Below are positions 1 to 11,472 of a stretch of 64,000 nt of DNA, piece by piece (the first letter of the stretch is position 1; each line of letters opens with the position of its first letter). The notes below the pieces were generated by a model that was not told where the DNA came from, ran no database searches, and saw nothing but the letters and a program-made list of their open reading frames with translations. Origin of the DNA: Polyangiaceae bacterium (lineage in GTDB: Bacteria > Myxococcota_A > Polyangia > Polyangiales > Polyangiaceae); NCBI GenBank assembly GCA_013361525.1, contig JABFXY010000008.1:38388-102387 (forward strand). The letters run 5' to 3'. The position numbers and the translations under genes are program-made.

Positions 1-1
1 C

Positions 2-613
2 GTCGCGGCCGTCGTGGTGACGACGGGGCTCGGCATGATCGGCACGGCGTTTCTGCCGTACCTGCTGGTCGAGCATCCGCTGCTCTTGCTCGGGACGTCC
101 GCGGACGTCCGGAACATCGTCCTCGTCGCGCCGCGGTATTCACTCCCGGTCGTGATGGCGATAGCCCTTCCCCGCCGCGTGCTCGCGATGGCGCTCACGT
201 ACGGCATGGGCGTGCTCTACGGGCGCGCGATGCTGGCGTGGTCGGTGCGAAAGCTGCCTCGCATCGCGCGTGTCATCGCGGCCTTCGAGCGCCTCTTCAA
301 GCGCTTCCAGCGGACGCTGCTCGTGGTGTTCCCGAGCTACGCGACGAACGCGCTCGCGGGCGTGACCCGCACCGAGCTGCGATCGTTCATCGCGTGTACC
401 ACGCTCGGCCAGGCGGCTTACGTCGTGTTCATGTACTACCTCGGCGATGCGCTCTCCGACTGGACCGACCGCGGCGTCGAGTGGCTTCGCATGCACCTTT
501 GGCAGTCGACGGCGGTATGCGTCGGCGCCGTCGCGATCCATCAAGCGGTGTCTCTGATTCGAAGGCGCCGCGCGGCGCGCCTGAACGCGCCGCAAGAAGA
601 ATCAACGCAGTAA
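2..613 (+). CDS. Membrane protein, 5'-truncated (possible VTT/DedA-like)
   Basis: The frame is open to the left edge, so the gene begins outside the window and only its last ~203 codons are seen. The product has several hydrophobic stretches: one near the start, one around the APRYSLPVVMAIALP region, one at FIACTTLGQAAYVVFMYYLG and one near the end (AVCVGAVAIHQAVSLI). It closes with a basic, hydrophilic tail (IRRRRAARLN). The layout of a long amphipathic middle (FERLFKRFQRTLLVVFPSY) between membrane segments loosely recalls VTT/DedA-type membrane proteins, but no decisive motif is visible. The family assignment is an inference with low certainty; that this is a real inner-membrane protein is much safer. 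It converges on the TetR gene that follows, with only seven bases between the stop codons. Confidence 0.7.
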   Translation, partial: VAAVVVTTGLGMIGTAFLPYLLVEHPLLLLGTSADVRNIVLVAPRYSLPVVMAIALPRRVLAMALTYGMGVLYGRAMLAWSVRKLPRIARVIAAFERLFKRFQRTLLVVFPSYATNALAGVTRTELRSFIACTTLGQAAYVVFMYYLGDALSDWTDRGVEWLRMHLWQSTAVCVGAVAIHQAVSLIRRRRAARLNAPQEESTQ

Positions 614-620
614 CGTTGAC

Positions 621-1226
621 TCAGGCTGCGCGGCCGAGCCCGGCGGCGAGCGCGTCCACGACGTTCGGCACCGACGGATCGTCGGGCATGTCGATCGCGA
701 TCTCCCAGAGAGCCGATACGAACACGACGGACCATGCGCGCGGGCGCGGCACGTCGACGCGGCCTGCCCGCCGCTCTCCCTCGATGTACTGCTCGACGAA
801 CTGAATGCAGTCACCGCGGTATTCGGAGAGGGCAGCGCGCTGCTTCTCCGGCGAGGCGACGCCGTGAAGCGCCGCGAGGTAAATGGGCTCCACGCGGCGG
901 CGGATGTCACAGAAGTCGGACGCGGCGCGCGTGAGGTTGTCGCGAACGTCGCCTTTGCCGACCCGATCGCACAGCGCCGCGAACGGCTTTCGCACGTCAC
1001 CCGTCTCGATCGAAAGCGCTGCTTGGAAGAGCTGCACCTTGGTCGAAAACCGCTTGAAAATCGTTCCTTCCGACACCTGCGCTCGGCGCGCGATCTCGCG
1101 CGACGTCGTCTTTGCGCCGAGCTCTTCGAACACCCCTCGCGTCGCCTCGAGGATCTGCTCGTTGGTAATCTTGACGGGGCGGCCCCGCTTCACTGCCGAC
1201 AGATGAACAGGATGGATAGCGCTCAT
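621..1226 (-). CDS. TetR/AcrR-family transcriptional regulator
   Basis: A 201-residue TetR-type repressor. Residues ~20-65 form the N-terminal helix-turn-helix (ITNEQILEATRGVFEELG, then TSREIARRAQVSEGTIFKRF), with the usual TetR spacing; the rest is the helical ligand-binding and dimerisation domain, which has no recognisable ligand signature. The ATG at 1224-1226 is preceded by GAGGAG about 9 bases upstream and lies five bases after the stop of the RND pump gene, so it is the third gene of the efflux operon. Longer reading of the same frame runs into the pump gene and is not used. The regulator probably senses a pump substrate and feeds back on this operon; the palindromes at 5471-5574 are possible targets, shared or not with the divergent second TetR. 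Confidence 0.88.
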   Translation of the reverse strand: MSAIHPVHLSAVKRGRPVKITNEQILEATRGVFEELGAKTTSREIARRAQVSEGTIFKRFSTKVQLFQAALSIETGDVRKPFAALCDRVGKGDVRDNLTRAASDFCDIRRRVEPIYLAALHGVASPEKQRAALSEYRGDCIQFVEQYIEGERRAGRVDVPRPRAWSVVFVSALWEIAIDMPDDPSVPNVVDALAAGLGRAA

Positions 1227-1231
1227 ATCGT

Positions 1232-4387
<3,156 letters not shown>

Positions 4388-4388
4388 G

Positions 4389-5477
4389 TCAGTTCACCGG
4401 TGCGCCGTTCTTGAGGTCATCGGGGCGCTTCGTGATGACCGAGTCGCCGCGCGCGACGCCGCGTTTCACGGCGACCCAATCGCCGCCGAGCCTGGGGCCG
4501 AGCTGAACGGCCCGCTCTTCAGCGCGCCCCGCGGCGTCGATGAAGAGGTGCGTCTTGCCGTCGCGGGCGAAGACCGACGCCGCCGGCACGACGGGCATCG
4601 GCTCTTCGCCGACGGTCAGGTCGACGCTCGCGAACATGCCCGAAAGAAGGACACCGTCCGGGTTGTCGACGGGCGCCTCGACGATCACGTCGCGGCTCGC
4701 TGAGCGCACGGCGACGCCGCGCCTGTCGATCGTCGCGTTCCAGCTTCGGCCTGGGTACGCCGAGACGCCGAAATCGACCTTCGCCCCGTTCGCGGCGAAG
4801 CTGACGAACGCCTCGGGCACCTCGATCTCGAGCCGCAGCTTCTTCAACGTCGCGACGCGGAGGATCGGCGTGTCGCTGCGGACGTATTCACCGGGCTCGA
4901 CGAGCCGCTCGGCGACGATGCCGTCGAACGGCGCCTTTACCGTGCCGTCGCTCAACGTCTGCGCGGCTTGGCTCGCGCGGGCCTCGGCCGAGCGGACGTC
5001 GATCTCCGACGTCTTGCACTGATCCATCGTCTTGTCGTGCTCGGCCTTCGAGATCGCGCCGCCCTCGAGCAGGAGCTTCGCCCGCTCGCACTCGCGCTTC
5101 GCGTTCTCCCGACGTGTCCGCGCGAGCTCCGCCTGCGAGCCCGCCTCGGAGGCGACGAGCGACGCGGCCCGCGTGTCGAGCTTCATGAGGATGTCGCCCT
5201 TCTTCACCGGGGAGCCGACGTCGACCTTCACCTCGACGACGCGGCCGCTCGCGTTGGGCGAGAGCTTCGATTCTTGGTCACCCCGGAGGGTACCGGTCAG
5301 CCGAATGGTCTTCGGGACGACGCGCTCCTCCGCCTGCGCGACGTCGACATCGATGGCAGCAGCCGCGGGCTGCACGTCCGCCTTCGCTTCGGAGCCGCAG
5401 CCGGAGAGCAACGCCGGGCCCAGGAGGAAAAGCCCGGGGAGAAGCTGACGGAGCAGTCGAGGGTCCAATCGCAACAT
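4389..5477 (-). CDS. RND efflux periplasmic adaptor lipoprotein (HlyD/AcrA-like)
   Basis: A 362-residue membrane-fusion protein that bridges the RND pump and an outer-membrane channel. The N-terminal signal ends in a lipobox (LLSGC, acylated Cys27). A beta-barrel/lipoyl half appears at ~45-85 (RLTGTLRGD, then ASGRVVEVKVDVGSPVKKGDIL). A coiled-coil hairpin covers ~90-165 (ASEAGSQAELARTRRENAK to ARASQAAQTL), and the second lipoyl half is VKAPFDGIVAERLVEPGEYV. It is the first gene of an operon adaptor-pump-TetR. Its ATG at 5475-5477 lies inside the first of three GCAAC-N6-GTTGC palindromes, so repressor binding there would block the very start of the gene. No outer-membrane factor gene is nearby; a TolC-like protein must come from elsewhere. 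Confidence 0.93.
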   Translation of the reverse strand: MLRLDPRLLRQLLPGLFLLGPALLSGCGSEAKADVQPAAAAIDVDVAQAEERVVPKTIRLTGTLRGDQESKLSPNASGRVVEVKVDVGSPVKKGDILMKLDTRAASLVASEAGSQAELARTRRENAKRECERAKLLLEGGAISKAEHDKTMDQCKTSEIDVRSAEARASQAAQTLSDGTVKAPFDGIVAERLVEPGEYVRSDTPILRVATLKKLRLEIEVPEAFVSFAANGAKVDFGVSAYPGRSWNATIDRRGVAVRSASRDVIVEAPVDNPDGVLLSGMFASVDLTVGEEPMPVVPAASVFARDGKTHLFIDAAGRAEERAVQLGPRLGGDWVAVKRGVARGDSVITKRPDDLKNGAPVN

Positions 5478-5486
5478 AGGTGTTGC
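5471..5486. promoter_or_regulatory. Putative TetR operator O1 (GCAAC-N6-GTTGC)
   Basis: GCAACATAGGTGTTGC; with flanks the arms extend to a perfect 8-bp palindrome ATCGCAAC-N6-GTTGCGAT at 5468-5489. It overlaps the start codon of the adaptor gene. It is one of three copies in 104 bp between the divergent adaptor and TetR genes. Operator function is inferred from position and symmetry. Confidence 0.75.
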
Positions 5487-5525
5487 GATAGCTAGCGCCG
5501 GACCCGGGGTCGGGCAAGGTCCATC

Positions 5526-5541
5526 GCAACAAAAATGTTGC
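5526..5541. promoter_or_regulatory. Putative TetR operator O2 (GCAAC-N6-GTTGC)
   Basis: GCAACAAAAATGTTGC, identical arms to O1 and centred 55 bp from it. Its A-rich spacer lies where the promoters of the divergent genes would be expected. Confidence 0.75.
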
Positions 5542-5558
5542 GCTTAACGATTCTCATC

Positions 5559-5574
5559 GCAACGTTCATGTTGC
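5559..5574. promoter_or_regulatory. Putative TetR operator O3 (GCAAC-N6-GTTGC)
   Basis: GCAACGTTCATGTTGC, centred 33 bp from O2, ending one base before the ATG of the divergent TetR gene. Together with O1 this places an operator on each of the two start codons, as expected for combined autoregulation and repression of the pump. Confidence 0.75.
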
Positions 5575-5575
5575 T

Positions 5576-6334
5576 ATGTGCGATGACCTGGGCAAAGACG
5601 ACGCTCGCCCCCGTGGGCCAGTTGGTTCATTCTCGTCGTCTGTGACGGAAGCCATTCAGCCCACGACCTCGAAGCGCCTCGAGCGCGGTGAGCCCGTGGT
5701 CGCCAAGGTGCTCGACGCGACGATTCAAGAGATCGCGATGACCGGGTACGACGGCCTCACCCTCGAGCGTGTCGCCGCGCGCGCCGGCGTCAACCGCACG
5801 ACGATCTACCGCCGCTGGCCGACCAAGGCCGCGCTGACGCGCGCGACGATCGAGCGGCTCGCGAGCACCGTGAAGTTCGACTTCGACACCGGCTCGATGC
5901 GCGGCGATCTTCGCGGGATGATCGAGGCTGCATCGCGAACGCTCTTCGCGCCCGGCGCGCTGGGGCTCGTCCGGCTGCTGTTGAACACCGCCGACGACGA
6001 CGACGTTCGAGAGCTCGCCCTGTGCGTGCAGGAAGAAAAGCGCAACCGCGCGTTCGCCATGCTCGACCGCTGGCAATCGCGCGGCGAGATGCGCGACGAC
6101 ATCGACAAGGAGATGTTCCTCGACAGCATGATGGGCGTCCTCTTCCGGAGGAACGTGTTTCTGCGCCAGCCGGTCACGAAGGTCCTGACGGAGCGCATGC
6201 TGGATCACTTCTGTCAGATCGCTGCGCCGGTGCGCAAAGGGGCGTTGCCCGCCCGCGCTCGCCCCGAGCGCGCGAAAGCGAAGACGAGCGCGACGAGCCG
6301 CTTCGACCGACTGGTCCGACCGCGAAAGAAATAG
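5576..6334 (+). CDS. TetR-family regulator divergent from the efflux operon
   Basis: A 252-residue TetR-type protein. The helix-turn-helix is at ~45-95 (VLDATIQEIAMTGYDGLTLERV, shown in part: RVAARAGVNRTTIYRRWPTK). The C-terminal ~130 residues are the helical sensing domain (GLVRLLLNTADDDDVRELAL), and the last ~30 residues are a basic tail rich in Arg, Lys and Ala. The ATG at 5576 follows operator O3 directly and has no clear ribosome-binding site; the 22 residues before the conserved part suggest that a GTG at 5642 is an alternative start. Its position, divergent from adaptor and pump with three matching palindromes between, makes it the most likely local repressor. It is not closely similar to the TetR at 621-1226. 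Confidence 0.9.
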   Translation: MCDDLGKDDARPRGPVGSFSSSVTEAIQPTTSKRLERGEPVVAKVLDATIQEIAMTGYDGLTLERVAARAGVNRTTIYRRWPTKAALTRATIERLASTVKFDFDTGSMRGDLRGMIEAASRTLFAPGALGLVRLLLNTADDDDVRELALCVQEEKRNRAFAMLDRWQSRGEMRDDIDKEMFLDSMMGVLFRRNVFLRQPVTKVLTERMLDHFCQIAAPVRKGALPARARPERAKAKTSATSRFDRLVRPRKK

Positions 6335-6349
6335 GCGCCCGCGGTCCCG

Positions 6350-8428
6350 CTAGGGAACGAGCTTCGTTCCGTTGAGCGCGGCCTCGAGCGCACCTTTGCC
6401 GCGCGCGATGAGGACGTACGTGATGCGGTCGACCTCGACGACGACCGCGTCGATCGGCTCGCCGCCTTCGGGCTTCCACGACAGGCGCCGTCCGGTGAAC
6501 GAGCCGACCTTCTGCTCGGTGACGGCAGGGTCGTCGGTCGGCAACGACAGGCCGCGGAGCGCGAGCCGCTGTGCGGTTGCTCCGGCGATGAGCACGTTGC
6601 TGCGCGCCGAGGCGGCATCGACCGTGGCGTGCACTTCGATCACCCGATCGCCGTCCTGCGCAAGCACGCGGCGCTGGTGAAGGTCGACCATCTCGTTGCC
6701 CATGACCCACGGAGTCGGTAGCTCGACGGAGAAGCCGAGGTGGTTGTCGACGTATCGATTCGTCTCCGTCTTGAACGGCACGAGCAACGTCGCGACGCCG
6801 AGGCCGGTCTCCGCCTCGAGCGCAGCTTTCTCCTTGTCACGAAACGTCGACGCGAGGCCCGACGTGATGATGGCGAGAGCCGCGCCGCCCACAGCGGCGG
6901 TGGTCACCCTGTAGTGGTAGGCGTCGACCTCACCGGTCGAGGTGATCGCGGGGACGGTGCCGATCTTCGTGGGCGTCGCATTGCCGAGCTTGAACGTCCC
7001 GAGGCCGGAGACGACGTAGTCGTGGTACTCGCCGGGTTTATCGATGATGCCGCGCTGGCCGAACACGAGCGTCGAGACGCCGAGCTCGAGGCTCGTTGCG
7101 CGGTAGACCGCGCGGGGTTGTCCCCCGGCCCATGAGCCCGCGGACGTGCCGATGAAGACCTCCCACCCGCGCTTGGGAGCGGTCCACGAAAGACCAAACG
7201 CGTAGTCGTCGAGCCGCCCGTGCCGAAAGGCCAGATCGCCCTCGGCGACGTTGTCGATCGGCTCGACCGACGCGAGCTCCGAGCGGAGGCTCGAAGCCGC
7301 GTCGTCGTCCAGCCACGCGAGCTTCTCGGCGATGCGCTCGATCGTCGCCCCGGGCTTGTCGGACGTCGACGGAGGACACCAACCGAGCAGCTCGAGCGTG
7401 CGGTGATCCTGCTCGACGATGCCGAAGAAGTATTCGCGCAGCGGCGTGAGCATCCGCGAGATCTTCGCTTTCTTACCGGCCACGCTCCAGGTGAGCGTCT
7501 CCGGCAAGATCGTCGCGCCCATCGAGCGTGCCGTCGTCTGCCGCGTCTCCTCGATGAACGCTTCGCGGCCCGAGGACATGAACACCATTTGATGCCGCAC
7601 GCCGAGCGCGCACTCCGGCTGACCCGTCTGAACGAGCACGTCGTACCCGGGCAACATGCGCGCGGCGTTCAGCCCTACCAAGGTGCGCACACCGCGCGGA
7701 ATCGACAGGCGGTAGCCCCCCACGGCGCTCTCGTAGAGCCCGTCGTGCAGGCGATAGGAAGGCGTCGCCACGTCCGGCGCGTCTTCGTCGTAGCGGGGGC
7801 CGACGATCGGCCCATCGTCGAGCTTCACCGCATCGAACAGCGGCGCGAGCACGTCGCACGACGAGGCGAGCGGGTTCGATACGGGTGCGCCGACAGCGAG
7901 GGCGAAGACGAATTTCTGGCGCCGAACATAGAGGTAACAACTTCGCCGAAGGGCGTTCACGACGCCGAATCGCTTCGCGGGCAGGCCTTGGAACGTGACG
8001 TCCTTCAGCTCGTCGACCGCGCCGCCGCGCGCTCGAAAGTCGACGTACATGCCCATCGCGATCGCGCCGAGGTCGCCCTGCTCGAGCTCCGATGCGTGGA
8101 CGGTCAGGATGACGTCGGCTGGCGCGACGAGCCCCGCGATCGCCGTCGCCTCGTACACCGAGGAGTCCTCGAACGTCATCGCGCGGTGCTGTTTGCTCGG
8201 TGGCTCGATGCGAAAGCGGTAGTCGAGGTCGACGACCTCACCCGACGGATACCGCTTCTGCCCGCGGGCCTCCTTCGATCCATCGCCGGACGCGCTGGCC
8301 GAGCCGCTCGCGTGGGTCCGGCTCGTCTCGTCGTCGGGCGGCGCGTCCTTCTTCTTCGAACCGCACGCGACGCACAGCACGAGGCCCGCCGCGGCGGCGA
8401 ACCATCGCAATCGGCTGGCGGCGCTCAT
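6350..8428 (-). CDS. Unknown four-module lipoprotein
   Basis: A 692-residue exported protein with a lipoprotein signal (GLVLCVACG, acyl-Cys22) and a polar Ser/Ala/Gly linker to ~60. I do not recognise the family. The body appears to repeat a module of about 150-170 residues: each begins with an aromatic/hydrophobic strand followed by a Pro (DYRFRIEPP near 70, GGYRLSIPRG near 240, DYAFGLSWTAP near 400, HLGFSVELPTP near 570) and continues into mixed alpha/beta sequence. Similar short strand-Pro starts occur in small periplasmic domains, but no name can be assigned. The gene converges on the upstream TetR gene (stops 15 bp apart) and lies downstream of the sigma-factor pair on the same strand. 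Confidence 0.82.
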   Translation of the reverse strand: MSAASRLRWFAAAAGLVLCVACGSKKKDAPPDDETSRTHASGSASASGDGSKEARGQKRYPSGEVVDLDYRFRIEPPSKQHRAMTFEDSSVYEATAIAGLVAPADVILTVHASELEQGDLGAIAMGMYVDFRARGGAVDELKDVTFQGLPAKRFGVVNALRRSCYLYVRRQKFVFALAVGAPVSNPLASSCDVLAPLFDAVKLDDGPIVGPRYDEDAPDVATPSYRLHDGLYESAVGGYRLSIPRGVRTLVGLNAARMLPGYDVLVQTGQPECALGVRHQMVFMSSGREAFIEETRQTTARSMGATILPETLTWSVAGKKAKISRMLTPLREYFFGIVEQDHRTLELLGWCPPSTSDKPGATIERIAEKLAWLDDDAASSLRSELASVEPIDNVAEGDLAFRHGRLDDYAFGLSWTAPKRGWEVFIGTSAGSWAGGQPRAVYRATSLELGVSTLVFGQRGIIDKPGEYHDYVVSGLGTFKLGNATPTKIGTVPAITSTGEVDAYHYRVTTAAVGGAALAIITSGLASTFRDKEKAALEAETGLGVATLLVPFKTETNRYVDNHLGFSVELPTPWVMGNEMVDLHQRRVLAQDGDRVIEVHATVDAASARSNVLIAGATAQRLALRGLSLPTDDPAVTEQKVGSFTGRRLSWKPEGGEPIDAVVVEVDRITYVLIARGKGALEAALNGTKLVP

Positions 8429-8458
8429 CGCAGGATGAACGTTACCAGCTCGGCGCGA

Positions 8459-8476
8459 GCGCCGCGCGCGCGGCGC
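8459..8476. terminator. GC palindrome, possible terminator hairpin
   Basis: An 18-bp perfect palindrome of G and C only (GCGCCGCGC and its complement), between the stop of the sigma-partner gene and the start of the next lipoprotein gene on the same strand. No T-run follows. Termination is only inferred, and the base composition makes chance symmetry more likely than usual. Confidence 0.3.
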
Positions 8477-8505
8477 ACGCCCGCGGGCGCTACCGCCGCG
8501 ATGCC

Positions 8506-9273
8506 CTACTTCGTGCAGCGAATCGCCGAGGCGTCCTTCGCGAGCTGGCCTTTCGGGAACCGCGCGCGATACGCGGCTAGCCGTGCTTGGCAGGCTTCGC
8601 CGTCGCCGGCCATCTCCGCCCGGCGCGCTTGATCGAGCAGCGCGGATTCAGCGCCGAGCGTGTTGCCGACCGATTCGGGAGGATCGCCCGCGGTCGAGAC
8701 CGCGGCGGGCGTATTGCCGGCCGTCTTCACCTTCGTTTTTCCGCTTCGCGCGGACGCAGGTGACGCCTCCTTCGGGGTCGGGTTCGGCTCGTCGTGCTTC
8801 GCCTCCTCCGGGTCGACGGTTCGAGCGCGATCTTCCACGACAACGGTGGGCGCCGGAGAAAGGCGCTGCCGCTCGTGGTGGCCGTCTTGCGCCGATGCGC
8901 CGTTGCCCGCGGGCGTTTGGACGGCCGCATGCTGGTCCGGTGCCGGCGTTTGACCGCGCCAGACTGCATACCCACCGACCGCGAGACCCGCGATCGTGAG
9001 CCCGCCGACGAGCTTCATCAGCGTGAGACTGAAAACACCGGTCTTCACCGCGGTCGCGGTGGCAGCGGTGCCCGATGCGGCCATGCCCGTCGTCGCGCCG
9101 CCGACCGCCGTGGTCGTCGAGGCCGCGCCGAGCACGACGGCGGATCCGATGCCGAGCGCTGCGAGCGTGCGCTCTGCAGACTTCGCGGGCGGAGCCTCGT
9201 CGAGGCCGGATTCGAGGAGGACGCGATCGAGATCGCTGCCCGGTTCGTCGAGGAGGCGCTTCATCGTCGTCAT
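8506..9273 (-). CDS. Membrane protein coupled to ECF sigma factor (candidate anti-sigma or effector)
   Basis: A 255-residue protein whose ATG overlaps the stop of the sigma-factor gene by four bases (ATGA) and follows a GGGGAGGGG ribosome-binding site inside the sigma gene. The N-terminal ~80 residues begin with LLDEPGSDLDRVLLESG and run into an Ala/Thr/Gly-rich stretch. A single transmembrane helix is at ~84-104 (LVGGLTIAGLAVGGYAVW). The outer part is a Pro/Ala/Thr linker and a C-terminal ~50-residue helical piece (LLDQARRAEMAGDGEACQAR) resembling a single TPR-like hairpin. There is no HxxxCxxC zinc anti-sigma motif. Coupling and topology suggest it controls, or responds to, the sigma factor; this is inference from context. 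Confidence 0.85.
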   Translation of the reverse strand: MTTMKRLLDEPGSDLDRVLLESGLDEAPPAKSAERTLAALGIGSAVVLGAASTTTAVGGATTGMAASGTAATATAVKTGVFSLTLMKLVGGLTIAGLAVGGYAVWRGQTPAPDQHAAVQTPAGNGASAQDGHHERQRLSPAPTVVVEDRARTVDPEEAKHDEPNPTPKEASPASARSGKTKVKTAGNTPAAVSTAGDPPESVGNTLGAESALLDQARRAEMAGDGEACQARLAAYRARFPKGQLAKDASAIRCTK

Positions 9274-10085
9274 GTCCCCTCCCCTTCTGTGAGACCGATC
9301 CGAGCCGTCGGGGCGGCCGCGCGATCGATCGTAGCCGAGCGCGCGGAGCGCATCCGCGCCTCGATGCGTTTTCTTTGTTCGGCGAAGAGCTCGCGCGCGC
9401 GCCGCAAGCGCGAGGCGACGGTCCCTTGCGGAACGCCGATCAGCGTCGCGATCTCGCTCATCGTGAGCTGCTCGAGCTCGAAGAGCGTGAACACTGCGCG
9501 GAGCTCGATCGGCATGGTGGTCAGAATATCGTCGAGTAAGGCGCGAGCACGCGCGCGGTCCAACATCTCGTCGGGGCGCGCCGCCGTGTCGACGCGCTCG
9601 GGACAGGCGTCCTCTCCAACGACCTCGCGACGCCGTGCGACCGTCCGGCGCGCTCGCGACGCGACCCGCAAGCACACTCCGTACAGGAATGAGCGCTCGG
9701 AGCCGGGAGCGATGTCGTCGATGCGTCGTGCGGTGACCATGAAGACCTGCTGAAGAGCATCCTCCGCATCGGCGCGTGGCACGCCGAGGCGGACGAGAGA
9801 ACGCCACACGAACGTGTGGTGGTCGACGACGACGCCCTTGATGCGAACGGCACGCTCGGGAGAGTGCGCTTGCACCGAGAGTTCGGCCTGATCCTCGTCA
9901 ACGTCGTCCAGCAATTCACATGGCTCGCCTTCGACATCGGCGAGCGATTGCTCATCATCCGAATGTGGCGCCGAACCCATGGCAGCAGGGCCGAGCGCGC
10001 CGACATCCGAAATCGGACTTTCCCGTGACGAGGAGGCTGCCGTGAAGAGCGGCATCGCCTCGCTGGATAGCACTGGTCTCTTCAT
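9270..10085 (-). CDS. ECF-type sigma-70 family RNA polymerase sigma factor
   Basis: About 271 residues. Region 2 reads FVWRSLVRLGVPRADAEDAL then QQVFMVTARRID; region 4 is the helix-turn-helix MSEIATLIGVPQGTVASRLR. Both have normal ECF spacing, so it should direct RNA polymerase to its own promoter set. The ~85 residues before region 2 are acidic and without domain. The start is uncertain: ATG at 10085 is used as the first ATG, a TTG at 10163 would lengthen it, and ATGs at 10055 (GAGG close upstream) and 9980 would shorten it. It is translationally coupled to the membrane protein that follows. Known ECF families are often paired with a regulatory membrane partner, which fits here, although the partner lacks the usual zinc motif. 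Confidence 0.9.
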   Translation of the reverse strand: MKRPVLSSEAMPLFTAASSSRESPISDVGALGPAAMGSAPHSDDEQSLADVEGEPCELLDDVDEDQAELSVQAHSPERAVRIKGVVVDHHTFVWRSLVRLGVPRADAEDALQQVFMVTARRIDDIAPGSERSFLYGVCLRVASRARRTVARRREVVGEDACPERVDTAARPDEMLDRARARALLDDILTTMPIELRAVFTLFELEQLTMSEIATLIGVPQGTVASRLRRARELFAEQRKRIEARMRSARSATIDRAAAPTARIGLTEGEGT

Positions 10086-10284
10086 CCCCGGCTCGGCGTC
10101 GACTGATCCATCAATTTCGCGCCGGGTGTGGGACCACGAGCGGCGCCCCCCGGCTTCTTTCAAGAAAGACCGCGCGCTGCGCGCACCGCTGTCTCGGGCT
10201 GACCGAGGCGACGGCTTTTCGCAACGGTGAGGTTGCTTAGCAGCACGCGCACCGAGCGGCGAGCGCGGACCCCATGAACCCAGG

Positions 10285-11472
10285 CTAGAAGGCGGCGGTC
10301 ACGCCGGTGGCCAAACCGAAGGTCACGGGAAGCGGCTCGTACACAATCAGGTCATCACCCGCTTTGAAGGTGGCTCGCACGATTGCAAAAGAAGGGCCCG
10401 CCTGGAGCTCGACCGCAAGCCACGGCAGCGGCGTCAGGTCGACGCGCGCCGCGAGCCCCGACTCGACCCAGGGTCCGACCGACGTGTACTTGAGCGCCTC
10501 GGGAACGCGGAAAACCGCCCATTGTCCGCCTCCGCCGAAGGTCGCGCACGGCCAGAGACGCAGCCAGTCGACCGGGCGCCACGCCGGCACACAGCCGATG
10601 AACCGACCGCGCAACATGCGGTAATCGCCGACGAGTCCCGTCTCCTCGGCGTCGACGACCGTGGACTCCGCCGTCAGGGCGTAGCTCAACTCGGCACGCA
10701 TGGACCACGGGATCTCCCCGAGCTCTCGGAGCTCGACCTGCCCCGCGATCCCGACGAGAGGCGTCGGCGCCGGCCCGACGTCGAGCACGAACTGCGCTCC
10801 GAAGCCGATGTCCATCTTCGACGGCCCGGCGGGGCCGGGTCGAAAAGCATCCGCCGGAAGCGGCGGCGCGATCGTGTCGAGCTCGGTCGGCGGGGGAATC
10901 ATCGCCGGCCGCCAGGAGACCGGAGGCGCCCAGGCCGGCAGAATCGTCGGCGCCGCCCCCGAACGGAGCGCAGGCTGAGAGCCGAGAATCGGCGGCCCGG
11001 ACCAATCGGGCGGGAGCGGCAGCGGCTCCGGGATGTCGACGTTCGCGGCGTCCGGGTCGATGGATAATGCGGCAATCAACGCGAGGGCCGTCGTCACCTC
11101 CACGCACGAAACGCCGGTCACGGTGCGGTCGCTCGAGGTGATTCCCTGCGTGATGACGAGCTTGCCCGTCACCTTCGACTTGCCCGGGCCCGATTGCTTG
11201 ATGTCGACGCTGAAGACGATGTCCGGCTGCTCGGCCGCGCCGACCGGCTTCGCGATGCGCGAACGGCTCTGAATGCCGTGGATGAACGCGCCGCGGTCGG
11301 GACAGCCCTCCGGGGGTTTATAAGCGACGGTGAACGTCGTCTCGGCCTGGGCCGACCCGACGAGGAGCATCGCGGTCACGAACGCGACCAATCGGGCGAG
11401 CGCCAGTCCGACGAGCGCAGGTGTGCGCGAACATTGTCGGCTGCGCCCGACGGGACTACGACGGCGGACCAT
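10285..11472 (-). CDS. Exported protein, probable outer-membrane beta-barrel
   Basis: About 395 residues, not a family I can name. A basic N-terminus and hydrophobic core ending in LLVGSAQA give a signal peptide. The first half after it contains EGCPDRGAF and a Cys near SCVEVTTALALIAAL; a Pro-rich linker follows at ~130-200. The C-terminal ~180 residues alternate hydrophobic and polar residues in strand-like fashion and end in Phe (VTAAF), typical of outer-membrane barrels. The ATG at 11470-11472 overlaps the ATG of the divergent gene at 11471; longer readings would intrude further into that gene and are less likely. Similar architecture is common among myxobacterial surface proteins, which is a weak guide to function. 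Confidence 0.75.
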   Translation of the reverse strand: MVRRRSPVGRSRQCSRTPALVGLALARLVAFVTAMLLVGSAQAETTFTVAYKPPEGCPDRGAFIHGIQSRSRIAKPVGAAEQPDIVFSVDIKQSGPGKSKVTGKLVITQGITSSDRTVTGVSCVEVTTALALIAALSIDPDAANVDIPEPLPLPPDWSGPPILGSQPALRSGAAPTILPAWAPPVSWRPAMIPPPTELDTIAPPLPADAFRPGPAGPSKMDIGFGAQFVLDVGPAPTPLVGIAGQVELRELGEIPWSMRAELSYALTAESTVVDAEETGLVGDYRMLRGRFIGCVPAWRPVDWLRLWPCATFGGGGQWAVFRVPEALKYTSVGPWVESGLAARVDLTPLPWLAVELQAGPSFAIVRATFKAGDDLIVYEPLPVTFGLATGVTAAF

